A DNA stretch of 64,000 nucleotides from Microcoleus sp. FACHB-61 (GTDB lineage: Bacteria; Cyanobacteriota; Cyanobacteriia; Cyanobacteriales; Microcoleaceae). Below, piece by piece: positions 1 through 8,159 of the stretch. The DNA lies in NCBI GenBank assembly GCA_014695295.1, contig JACJNY010000076.1:78181-142180 (forward strand). The letters run 5' to 3'. The notes beneath the pieces were generated by a model, which saw only the letters and a list, made by a program, of their open reading frames with translations, was not told where the DNA came from and did not search any database. Within the stretch, counting starts at the first letter, position 1. Every line of letters begins with the position of its first letter. Both the position numbers and the translations under genes were made by a program.

Positions 1-75
1 ATGCTGGTAGAAATGTGGGGAACTATGTTGTCCAGAATTTCTTAGTCTAGGAAAGTAGCGATCTCCTCTTCTGTT

Positions 76-108
76 AGAGCCCCGACTTCTTAAAGAAGTC
101 GGGGCTCT
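76..108. terminator. Perfect-stem palindrome downstream of the fusion gene
   Basis: A stem of about 16 bp with almost no loop (AGAGCCCCGACTTCTT paired with its complement) lies 30 bp past the 3' end of the minus-strand gene that ends at 138, so it could terminate that transcript. On the plus strand it is followed by a T-run at 119-125. Palindromes containing GCCCCGACTTCTT are also dispersed repeats in such genomes, so it may be a repeat serving as a terminator. Nothing else was recognised in bases 1-75. Confidence 0.5.
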
Positions 109-137
109 GAGTATTCTGTTTTTTTAAATGGTATTAC

Positions 138-3074
138 TTATTCGAGCAATTCTACAGTACCGAGATACCCGTCTACTCGGACTTTTTGGCCGTCTCGCAA
201 GCGAGTTGTAGCTTCAGCAATATTCATAACTGCGGGAATTTTGTATTCGCGAGCGATTATTGCTCCGTGAGATAGTTGACCGCCAACTTCGGCGATAATT
301 GCTGTTGCTCCTAATAGCAGCGGTGCCCAACCTGCATCGGTGTAAGGAACTACTGCGATCGCATTTTCTCCTAAATCTGTTGTCACAGTGCGACAAATTT
401 TCACAAAGCCTTCGACGCAGCCGATACTTGCTGGGATTCCCTGCATGATATTCGTTTCGGATGTTGCGGGGACGATCGCCCTTTTCTGAGAATTTGGCAG
501 CAAATTGCCGTAGACGACAGGGGGAATCTGGCGATCGCGATCGGCTAACAGGCGATCGCGCCTTTGGCGAATTGTATCCTGAAAAGAAACACTCGCGCCG
601 CTGCGAATCCACTGCTGAATTTCCCCAAATTCCAGATAAAAAATATCCCCGCTTTGCTGAAACACCTGCATTGCCAATCCGCAAGCTTCTATCTTCAAAA
701 AAGTCCAGCGTAAATGAGCCAACAACCGCGCGTAAATTTCGCTAATTTCGTTTTTGACGAGCGATCGCTGCTGACATTTATTTAAGCGCCATTTCTGAGC
801 AAAGGTCAAGCTTAATTTACCAGTTTCTGCTAAATTAGCCACAGCAGGTTTTTGAGCCAGAGTTATCAGCAATTTTTGATAAGTTTCCGGTTGTTCTCGC
901 CAAGTAGGAACAGCGATATCAGTTCCCACTTCGCTCAAATATCCGTAACTATCAAGCCACTGCGCAAACTCTGCTTGCAAACTTGAATTTTCTGAAAATA
1001 CCTGTGCTAATTGTGCGGTTGAAATAGTTTCGTCAGGTTGCGAAATCGCAGTTTTTCGCAACTTTTGAGATAATTGCTGCAAAGCTCGGATCGAGGCAAT
1101 TTCAGGAGCAGTATCATTGGCAAGCCATTCATCAGCAACGCGAAAAATTGCTTTGCGAATTGCCAGCCCGATCGGCCCTAATATATTGTAGTAAGTAATC
1201 GGCTTCAGCCACTCCTGAATTTGCTCGGCTCTCTCCAACAATTCTGTTAAATCCGTTGCCGAACTTCCCTCTTCTTTCTCCAATTTTTGGAGTGCGGGGA
1301 GGAAAATAGAACTGCGCTCGACCTCAAATTCTGCATTCAGCGCCCTCTCCCGCTGCACCAGACGCCACAAACCAGGCAAATTAGGCAAAATCTTCCCCAA
1401 AGGCGGCTTGCCCATCTTTTGTCCTCTGAGCAAAAATTCCAAACCCTGCTCTGGCAATCCCATCATCCGAAAAATTTCGCCCAACAAAGTCGCATTAAAA
1501 TAGGCGTGAGAACCAAGCAAAGTTGCCGTTTCCTTAAAATTTAAACCGATCGCGCGATCGCCCAAAACCACCTGAAAAATCTCTCCCCAAACCCCGCAAG
1601 TAAGCGGTCGATTAATCGACCAAGTTAGCGGGCGAATTGCACCGGGAATCACTTCTGCTGCTATAGTGCGCGTCCAAAACGGCTGTAAATTTGTAATCGG
1701 TCGGCTTTGCAAAATCCAAACTTTTCCCCCATCCCAACTCCACTCAATATCCTGCGGGATGCCGTGAAAAAAAGCTTCGATTGCTTGCGCTTGTTTCACC
1801 AATTTTGCTATAATCGATTTATCAAAAATAGAATTATTTTCAAATTCGCTTAAACTTTCTTCTAATGATTCAGGTGTACTAAAATCAATTTCTAAATGAA
1901 CCGGAGTAACTTGTCCGCCGACAACTGATTCAGCACCTCCCGGCAAAGCTTCAATAATAATCTGGGAACCGCCATCTAAAGGATTGCGGCTGAACATGAC
2001 TCCCGCAATTTGGCTGTCAATGTAAGGCTGAATCAATACAGCCATTTGGGTATCGGGGAGTTGTCGCTGGCGGCGGTAAGCCACAGCTTCGGAAGTCCAA
2101 TAAGACTGGCGGCAGCGATTAATTGCATCGAGCAATTCTGCTTCGGTGAAAACCGGGCCAATAGTTTGATATTGTCCGGCGGCAGAGCTCGTATCGCCAT
2201 CTTCTCCCGCAGCAGAAGAACGCACAATCATTCGATTTGGGATTTGGGATTTTAGATTTTGGATTACAGAATTACTGATTAACAGTCGATCGGCATTTTC
2301 CTCATCCCTTCTTCCCTCTTCCTTCTCCCCTCTTCCTTCTTCCTTCTTCCCTCTTCCTTCTTCCTGCGATGGCAATATAAAACCAGCAGGTACGTTAAAA
2401 CCGGCGCGTTTCAGTTGAGACAATTTAGCAGCTTTATCGCCGCAGATTGCAGCATCTAACGAGTCATCTAGAGAAAACAATTGTTCTGATTTAGATAAAG
2501 CCATATCATCACCCTGAGTGAAATTAATTGCTGCTAGCAACAAAGCCAATCCTGCTGCTGCTAAAAATTCGGGCATTGATTGTCGCCACACCCAAACCCA
2601 GATAGGGGTACACAGACACCCGCAACGGGAAGCAAAGAGTCTCGCCCGATCGCCCTCACCCCACCACCGCTGTGCCAAACCCCACACCAGCAGCCCCCAA
2701 AGGCCCGATGATACAGCCACCGGCGGCGAAAATACCAAAAGACCCCAAACAGCGTTGGTCACGCCTCCACCTCCGGCGATCGCATATCTGCCCGCAACTA
2801 GAGGAATTAACAGGGCGATCGCGATCGCAGGTGCATCCGGGAAGCAAAATCGCCCCGCCAAAACTGGCACAATACCTCTGGCAATTTCCGCCAACACCGC
2901 AGCAATTCCGGCTAGTTTCCCCCCGTGAATGAAAGCTGCAGACACGCCCACATTCCCCGTGCCCAGCGCCCTCAAATCTCGGCGGGTAAAGACTCGCACC
3001 GCCCATCCCGTTAGCGGTAAAGCACCCAGGCTGAAACTAGCAGCCAACAGCAATGCTATTGTCCCCAACGGCAT
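138..3074 (-). CDS. PlsY-like domain fused to rifampin-phosphotransferase-like dikinase
   Basis: 978 residues. Residues about 1-190 are a multi-pass membrane region resembling the acyl-phosphate:glycerol-3-phosphate acyltransferase PlsY; the segment ALGTGNVGVSAAFIHGGK sits where PlsY has GSGNxGATNxxR, and AIAGGGGVTN where it has GGKGVAT. The conserved Ser, Asn and Arg are altered, so acyltransferase activity is doubtful. Residues about 195-480 are a PEP-synthase-type ATP-grasp region (MIVRSSAAGEDG, GVMFSRNP, ILQSRP). A helical linker follows, and residues about 890-978 form the phosphohistidine swivel domain (GGQLSHGAIIAREYKIPAV, catalytic His). There is no C-terminal TIM barrel, so the architecture matches rifampin phosphotransferase-like dikinases rather than PEP synthase. 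The substrate is unknown. A Lys/Glu/Arg-rich stretch near residues 237-280 is encoded by interspersed repeat DNA. Confidence 0.8.
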   Translation of the reverse strand: MPLGTIALLLAASFSLGALPLTGWAVRVFTRRDLRALGTGNVGVSAAFIHGGKLAGIAAVLAEIARGIVPVLAGRFCFPDAPAIAIALLIPLVAGRYAIAGGGGVTNAVWGLLVFSPPVAVSSGLWGLLVWGLAQRWWGEGDRARLFASRCGCLCTPIWVWVWRQSMPEFLAAAGLALLLAAINFTQGDDMALSKSEQLFSLDDSLDAAICGDKAAKLSQLKRAGFNVPAGFILPSQEEGRGKKEEGRGEKEEGRRDEENADRLLISNSVIQNLKSQIPNRMIVRSSAAGEDGDTSSAAGQYQTIGPVFTEAELLDAINRCRQSYWTSEAVAYRRQRQLPDTQMAVLIQPYIDSQIAGVMFSRNPLDGGSQIIIEALPGGAESVVGGQVTPVHLEIDFSTPESLEESLSEFENNSIFDKSIIAKLVKQAQAIEAFFHGIPQDIEWSWDGGKVWILQSRPITNLQPFWTRTIAAEVIPGAIRPLTWSINRPLTCGVWGEIFQVVLGDRAIGLNFKETATLLGSHAYFNATLLGEIFRMMGLPEQGLEFLLRGQKMGKPPLGKILPNLPGLWRLVQRERALNAEFEVERSSIFLPALQKLEKEEGSSATDLTELLERAEQIQEWLKPITYYNILGPIGLAIRKAIFRVADEWLANDTAPEIASIRALQQLSQKLRKTAISQPDETISTAQLAQVFSENSSLQAEFAQWLDSYGYLSEVGTDIAVPTWREQPETYQKLLITLAQKPAVANLAETGKLSLTFAQKWRLNKCQQRSLVKNEISEIYARLLAHLRWTFLKIEACGLAMQVFQQSGDIFYLEFGEIQQWIRSGASVSFQDTIRQRRDRLLADRDRQIPPVVYGNLLPNSQKRAIVPATSETNIMQGIPASIGCVEGFVKICRTVTTDLGENAIAVVPYTDAGWAPLLLGATAIIAEVGGQLSHGAIIAREYKIPAVMNIAEATTRLRDGQKVRVDGYLGTVELLE
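2234..2366. repeat. Interspersed repeat DNA captured inside the coding region
   Basis: This segment joins two dispersed repeat types: an A/T octamer type (GGGATTTGGGATTTTAGATT) and a polypyrimidine heptamer type (CTTCCCTCTTCCTTCTTCC). It lies in frame in the fusion gene, between the first ATP-grasp motif (VPAGFI) and the VRSS motif, a linker of variable length in the family. It encodes a charged repeat rich in E, G, R and K. The same polypyrimidine type occurs outside genes at 50008-50092. Confidence 0.75.
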
Positions 3075-3210
3075 AAAATCAGCTCTCCTATTTTCAAGCT
3101 CTAAACATTATGACCGCAATTCTGCCACTTTTTCAGCCTTCAGATATATCAACCAAGCGCCCTTAGCACTTAAAATAATGTAAAAGTAGAGTAGATAAGG
3201 ATTTAGCCTA

Positions 3211-3498
3211 ATGATAGATATCAGCTTGACCACTCCCATAGCAGTTGTTGTCGCACCCATCAGGCGAGTAATGATTGAGCTGCTGATGCAGCAGCCAGTG
3301 CCCGAATCAAGTGTCAGCTTGAGCACTCCAATATTAGTTCTTGTTGCTGGCTTTATTGCTGCAGCTACGATCGGCTCGATCGCGTGGTACAACTCCAAGC
3401 GCCCACCCGGTTGGGAATCCAAAGAACGCCCTGATTTTGTACCGAAAGTTGATAAAGACGATTTGATTGCTGATGTTTCTGAGTCAAAGAAGAAATAG
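3211..3498 (+). CDS. Small single-span membrane protein, possibly Psb35-like
   Basis: 95 residues, with one hydrophobic span (about residues 40-58, TPILVLVAGFIAAATIGSIA), a short W/Y-rich juxtamembrane segment (WYNSKRPPGWESKERPDF) and a charged soluble tail. The juxtamembrane motif recalls small cyanobacterial proteins annotated as photosystem II assembly protein Psb35; this is recall and was not checked. The N-terminus carries an internal near-duplication, with codons for LTTPIAVVVAP and LSTPILVLVAG in the same sequence context, so an internal ATG at 3271 is an alternative start. It converges on the MscS gene, with a hairpin between them. Confidence 0.6.
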   Translation: MIDISLTTPIAVVVAPIRRVMIELLMQQPVPESSVSLSTPILVLVAGFIAAATIGSIAWYNSKRPPGWESKERPDFVPKVDKDDLIADVSESKKK

Positions 3499-3642
3499 AA
3501 CAAAGCTGTTTTAGAGCGGAAAAAGCTTTGAGAGTAATAGGAATTACCCTTGCATATCTCTTTTGTAGGGTGCGCCTTGGCGCGCCTTACGCTATGTAGA
3601 AAGGCTTTGAGTGAATAGTTTTAATTGACCGAAAGCACTAAT

Positions 3643-3687
3643 GTAAAGAAAGCGAGCGCTCATCCCGCGATCGATCGCTTTCTTTAC
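3643..3687. terminator. Bidirectional terminator hairpin between convergent genes
   Basis: GTAAAGAAAGCGAGCG pairs with CGATCGCTTTCTTTAC (15 of 16 bases) across a short loop. It sits between the plus-strand small membrane gene and the minus-strand MscS gene ending at 3729, so it could terminate either. The stem includes a GATCGATCG core typical of this genome. Confidence 0.55.
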
Positions 3688-3728
3688 GTTGATGCAAGAT
3701 ATCATTAGATAGACTTAATCATAGAAAT

Positions 3729-5375
3729 TTAGACCTTGACTACAGCTTGGGAGTGTTCTTGAGATTCCGGCTCTGTGGGGAGGCTGCGTTTGAGATATCG
3801 CACCACCTCTTCGTAAATTTGACTGCTAACGCGATCGCCCCGCCGACCATTTTCTAGTTTGATATCATCTATGAAAAAGTTGAGCTTGAACTCGATGTAA
3901 ATACCCGATTCATCGTGATTCATTCCAGTCATTAAAATCTGAGGTTCCTGCCATTTGCGTCGGGGTTCTTTAAATCGTTCTCGCAACCAATGTTTCAACT
4001 CCATGACGTAATCATCTAAGCGAGTTTCCTCACGTTGGGGATTTGATATTTTTTGGAAGAGGCGTTGGGCGCGGCGCTTGAGCCTATTGATCTTGAGTTC
4101 CCACTCGTCGGGAATCACGGATTCATCCTCATTCAGTAAATTGGGGTCACGAATCCAGGCACGATACCAATCCCGAACAAGTTTAATTAGCGTGGAATCC
4201 GAGCGAGTTTCTTGGAATTCAAACACAGACCCATTATTTTTGGTTGTAGTGATAACTGAGAGTCCTATCAAACTCAAAACATCTCGATATTCCTGCTGCA
4301 CGTTGTCAATTTCATCCTGAGTCAGGCCGCCTTTTTCAGCAAACTGTAGAGTCACAGCTAAGGTTTCTAGCGCCTGATCGATCTCTTCTAATTTGAGATT
4401 GACTTCACTTTCGGCTAACAGACGCAGCTTTCCCAATCCTTGTTGTTTAGCCAGGTTTTTATCGGCTAGGAGATTGTAATAGTAATCCATAAATTCTAGT
4501 TTTTTGTCAATATTGCCCAGGGTATCGGGATGAGCTAGGATGACGGCTTCCATTACTTGCTTGGCATCATCCAGTTGATAATCTTGCAAAACTTCAATCT
4601 TAGTGGAATAAAAGTAATAGCTTGTCGGACGGCTGAGATTAGTAATGTTTTGTCCCTGCAAAACGCTGTTGGGAATATACACATCACAGTGATTCTCTAG
4701 CATATAAAGTTGGGTGACTCTAACGCCTATCTTCCGCAACATCCCCACTGAGCCATCTTCAAGGCGCAAGACATCTCCAAACTGAAAAGGCGTATCAATC
4801 AGGAGTACAATCCCGCTAAAGAAGTTGGCCAGAATGTCCTTGACGGCAAAACCGATGATAAAGGTTGCACCACCCAAAGTAACCCAGATTCCAGTGAGAT
4901 CGACCCCAAAGGATTTGAGAACCAGGACACTTGCAAACACAACAATCACGACGGGAACCACCGCATCAAGCAGGGGCAACAGTACATCATCCCACATTAC
5001 CTCCGTCTGCTTGGTGTATTCTTTCAGGTAATAGATAAAAACCTGACTAAACAACTGGATAAACCAATAACTGACGACAACAATCAGAGATGCGGTCAGA
5101 ACTCGATCCAGTCCTTCAATCACCTCGATTTCAATTAAGCGATGGAAGGTGAATTTGAGCGAAACGAGAACAAAAGCAATTAGCACTGGATACATTGAGA
5201 CATTGAGCGTAACCAGGGCGATATCTCGCTCAAACTTGCGAAAAATAGAGCGCAATATGTAGAACGAGACGCCATAAAGTAAGATTGTGGCGATCGCAGA
5301 TATGGCTAATTCACCCAGGACAAATATCCAAGAATTCACGGTAAACGGTAGGAGGTTTTCTAGGGTAGGGAGCAC
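3729..5375 (-). CDS. MscS-family mechanosensitive ion channel (copy 1)
   Basis: 548 residues. The N-terminal third has about five hydrophobic segments. The MscS pore helix and beta domain follow at about residues 160-250 (GIWVTLGGATFIIGFAVKDI, then LANFFSGIVLLIDTPFQFGD, then VYIPNSVLQGQNITNLSRP). A soluble C-terminal region of roughly 290 residues, much longer than in E. coli MscS, ends in a conserved segment GRRGDRVSSQIYEEVVRYLK. It is the last gene of the minus-strand cluster, 45 bp after a full-length paralogue. The family gates ion or solute efflux under membrane tension. Location behind a phosphatase/kinase/STAS set suggests that opening or abundance is tied to that signalling; this is inference. 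The 3' end of this gene is also found duplicated at 10452-10589. Confidence 0.9.
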   Translation of the reverse strand: MLPTLENLLPFTVNSWIFVLGELAISAIATILLYGVSFYILRSIFRKFERDIALVTLNVSMYPVLIAFVLVSLKFTFHRLIEIEVIEGLDRVLTASLIVVVSYWFIQLFSQVFIYYLKEYTKQTEVMWDDVLLPLLDAVVPVVIVVFASVLVLKSFGVDLTGIWVTLGGATFIIGFAVKDILANFFSGIVLLIDTPFQFGDVLRLEDGSVGMLRKIGVRVTQLYMLENHCDVYIPNSVLQGQNITNLSRPTSYYFYSTKIEVLQDYQLDDAKQVMEAVILAHPDTLGNIDKKLEFMDYYYNLLADKNLAKQQGLGKLRLLAESEVNLKLEEIDQALETLAVTLQFAEKGGLTQDEIDNVQQEYRDVLSLIGLSVITTTKNNGSVFEFQETRSDSTLIKLVRDWYRAWIRDPNLLNEDESVIPDEWELKINRLKRRAQRLFQKISNPQREETRLDDYVMELKHWLRERFKEPRRKWQEPQILMTGMNHDESGIYIEFKLNFFIDDIKLENGRRGDRVSSQIYEEVVRYLKRSLPTEPESQEHSQAVVKV

Positions 5376-5420
5376 GGGATGTAGTCAGTAATGTTAGCAA
5401 GAGTCATTTTTATCTAGTTT

Positions 5421-7067
5421 TTAGCTAATGGGCTGCTGGGTAATATAGAGTTGAAGGTGTCTCGTAATCTCTCGATAAATTTCACTATTCACCCGCTCAC
5501 CCCGTTCGCAGTCCTCTAGCTTAATGTTATCCACATAATAGTTCAGTGTAAATTTCAAATAGATGGCGCTACTGCCATAAACATTTGGTTCCATCCGAAC
5601 ATCAGGTTCTTGCCATTGACTTCTGGCTTGTTTGAACTGAGTTCGCAACCAGCGCACTAAGTCTTTCACATAATCATCTAAGCGAGTTTCTAGGCGATCT
5701 GGGTTCAAGATTTGTTGAAGCAATCGTCTCGCCCGTCGCTTCAAAAGCTCAATGCGATGTTCCCAAGTTTCGGGCAGGACGTATTGATCTTCAGCAACCA
5801 AATCTGGATCTTTCTGCCAGATCCGATACCATTCCCGAATCAAGCTGATGAGCGAGTCAGGAGAATTCGTTTCTTTGAATTGAATCAAGCGAGGCGATCG
5901 CCTCCCCCGATAAAATATCCCCTTGTTTTTTGACGATTGCAAAACGATGACTTCCAGTCCTATCAGAGTTAGAATATCCTGATATTCTTGCTTGACTGTA
6001 TTAATGTCATCCTGACTTAATCCACCTTTCTCCGCAAATTGCAACGTTACCACCAAGGCTTCCAGTGTGTATTCAATTTCCTCTAGCTTCAGATTTACTT
6101 CATTTTCTGCCAATAGCCGCGCCCGCCCATTCTCTTTTTTGGCATGAAAGTTCTTTTCATCGTCTTCCCATTTGAAATATCGTTCCAGGCACTTCAGTTT
6201 GGTATCAATACTACCCAATGTATCGGGATGTGCACGGAGGATCTCTTCCATCGTTCGCTGGGCGGCTTCCGTATTGCAGTTTGACAGGAACAAGACCGGG
6301 ATTGAGAAATAGACTGGTGCAATAGGACGGCTCAGGTTCAGAATGTTCTCCTGTTGCAACTTGCTGTTGGGAATATAAGCGATAGTATGACTTTCAAACA
6401 GATAAACCTCAGTGACTCGCAGCCCAATCTTTTTTAGTACACCCAGGTTGCCACTTTCTAGCCGCAGCACATCCCCAAATTCAAAGGGGGTATCTACTAG
6501 CAACGCCAAACCGCTAAAAAAATTTGCCAGGATATCCTTGGTTGCGAAGCCCGCAATCAAGCTGGCTCCTCCTAACGTCACCCAGATACCAGTCAAGTCA
6601 ACACCAAAAGAACATTGCAAAATCAGAGCAACGCCACTCAGGAAAATCAGGATTGGAATCACGCCTTCCAGCAATGGGATCAGGACGTTATCCCACATAA
6701 TTTCTGTCTGCTCGGCATACTCTTTGAGGTAGTAGATTACAACCAGGTTGAAAAACCGAAGCAACCAGTAGGTTGCTGTGACGATAATGCAGGCGATTAA
6801 GAAGCGATCCACCCCTTCGAGTTCCAGCTTCAGATTGTCAAACGTAACTTTCAAACTGATTAGCATAAAAACGATCAAGGCTGGATAAGCAGAAACATTG
6901 AGCGTCACCAGAGCAATATCTCGCTCCAATTGACGAAATAGCGTCCGCATGGTGTAAAACAATAGCCCATACAGGATTGTGGCTCCAACAACTGTTAGTA
7001 CCAGACTACGCAGGATGAGTAAGACTTGCTCAAGGTTGATAGAAAGGAACGGGAGAATGTACACCAT
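5421..7067 (-). CDS. MscS-family mechanosensitive ion channel (copy 2)
   Basis: 548 residues, the same length and plan as the downstream copy and clearly paralogous along its whole length: N-terminal spans, pore region (GIWVTLGGASLIAGFATKDI), beta domain (AYIPNSKLQQENILNLSRP) and a long charged cytoplasmic C-terminus. Divergence is spread over the protein, so the duplication is old, and the two may form separate or mixed heptamers. It lies 34 bp downstream of the STAS gene, which suggests co-transcription with the signalling genes. Confidence 0.9.
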   Translation of the reverse strand: MVYILPFLSINLEQVLLILRSLVLTVVGATILYGLLFYTMRTLFRQLERDIALVTLNVSAYPALIVFMLISLKVTFDNLKLELEGVDRFLIACIIVTATYWLLRFFNLVVIYYLKEYAEQTEIMWDNVLIPLLEGVIPILIFLSGVALILQCSFGVDLTGIWVTLGGASLIAGFATKDILANFFSGLALLVDTPFEFGDVLRLESGNLGVLKKIGLRVTEVYLFESHTIAYIPNSKLQQENILNLSRPIAPVYFSIPVLFLSNCNTEAAQRTMEEILRAHPDTLGSIDTKLKCLERYFKWEDDEKNFHAKKENGRARLLAENEVNLKLEEIEYTLEALVVTLQFAEKGGLSQDDINTVKQEYQDILTLIGLEVIVLQSSKNKGIFYRGRRSPRLIQFKETNSPDSLISLIREWYRIWQKDPDLVAEDQYVLPETWEHRIELLKRRARRLLQQILNPDRLETRLDDYVKDLVRWLRTQFKQARSQWQEPDVRMEPNVYGSSAIYLKFTLNYYVDNIKLEDCERGERVNSEIYREITRHLQLYITQQPIS

Positions 7068-7101
7068 CAGCTAGTTGTAAGTTATGACTTTTAGGGATGA
7101 T

Positions 7102-7455
7102 TTACTCAATTTCCAACTTCAGCCCGGGCAACAATTTCTCTAGGTTTTTAAGAGATTTTCCTTGCCACGGCATATCATTCGACCCCAAAACGACTAACTG
7201 AACTCCTTTGTTTTTTCGCATACTGAGAACAAATTTAGACAACATACTAATGCCCGAACTATTTACAAATGCCAAGTTTTTCAAGTCAATCGTCATTGTG
7301 TTGGGTTCAGACTCAGCCACTTCCTTCAGTAAATTTGTGATAGGAGCGTACTCTGTAGATCCACCAAGGCTAAGTTCACCTTTGAAGTAAACGGTTACAG
7401 AGTCAGGATCGAATTGAACAATATAGTCTTCACCTTTAACTTCTTGAGCTGCCAC
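7102..7455 (-). CDS. STAS-domain anti-sigma factor antagonist-like protein
   Basis: 117 residues, a stand-alone STAS domain. The phosphoacceptor loop is visible as MTIDLKNLAFVNSSGISMLS at about residues 54-73; by analogy with SpoIIAA and RsbV one of the two Ser residues is phosphorylated by a cognate kinase and dephosphorylated by a PP2C enzyme. Both are encoded directly upstream. In such switches the dephosphorylated STAS protein binds the kinase or another target. No sigma factor lies in the cluster; the next genes are MscS channels, so the output may be non-transcriptional (inference). Confidence 0.85.
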   Translation of the reverse strand: MAAQEVKGEDYIVQFDPDSVTVYFKGELSLGGSTEYAPITNLLKEVAESEPNTMTIDLKNLAFVNSSGISMLSKFVLSMRKNKGVQLVVLGSNDMPWQGKSLKNLEKLLPGLKLEIE

Positions 7456-7510
7456 TATCGGTTCTATCCTTTCTTAATAACTTAATTTTGGTTCTGGAAA
7501 AAACTGGGAA

Positions 7511-8101
7511 CTAGACTGGAACGATTACCATTGTCGTGACAGCAATCATTTTAGGATCTTTTTGGACTATTTCAAATTTCCAGCCTAGCTTTGCTGAATA
7601 ATCATTGAGCATCGTTAAAAGACCTAAACCCGATGCTCCACTATTTTCGTCTTCTGCACTTTTTTCTATCTGTTGCACGTAGAGTTCTTCTGGATCGGAG
7701 GACAATAGTTCCTGAATAAAACTCTGAAACTTATCAACCCCTTCAGCACTCACACTATTTGTAGCGAAAAGTACGGCGGTCACATCAGCTTGTTCCATAA
7801 AGTAAATTCCAAATTTAATTTTGAATTTAGTTGCTTGATCATTGAATTTTAGGGCATTTTCCAACAGTTCATTGGCAATATAACTAACTGCTGCTTTACT
7901 TCCTTTAATGCGTCGTTCCTGGGCGGGATCGTCCTCATCTACGGGGAGAAAGTTAGAAAAGTAATCCGCCATAAAATTAGCTGATAGTCGATTACTACGC
8001 CAGCGTTTTTTAATTGGAAGTGAACTTGGAGTAAAAGTTAATTCCAACGAATCCTGCTCCGGGGGAAAGCTTTCGACAAAATCTCCGAAGATTTGAGGCA
8101 T
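7511..8101 (-). CDS. GHKL-type kinase/anti-sigma-like protein (DUF6272, SiaB-like)
   Basis: 196 residues. An ATPase fold of the HATPase/GHKL type is suggested by the N-box YIANELLENALKFNDQ (about residues 74-89) and a glycine motif GASGLGLLTML (about 154-164). This matches the DUF6272/SiaB family, Ser/Thr kinases that phosphorylate STAS-like partners in partner-switching modules. It lies between the PP2C phosphatase (58 bp upstream) and the STAS gene (55 bp downstream), the order expected for a phosphatase-kinase-substrate set. Family assignment rests on motifs and context. Confidence 0.75.
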   Translation of the reverse strand: MPQIFGDFVESFPPEQDSLELTFTPSSLPIKKRWRSNRLSANFMADYFSNFLPVDEDDPAQERRIKGSKAAVSYIANELLENALKFNDQATKFKIKFGIYFMEQADVTAVLFATNSVSAEGVDKFQSFIQELLSSDPEELYVQQIEKSAEDENSGASGLGLLTMLNDYSAKLGWKFEIVQKDPKMIAVTTMVIVPV

Positions 8102-8159
8102 TGCTAGTTAGATTCTAAACAACAGGTTTTCACATTTTATGACTATGAAGGTGATTATA

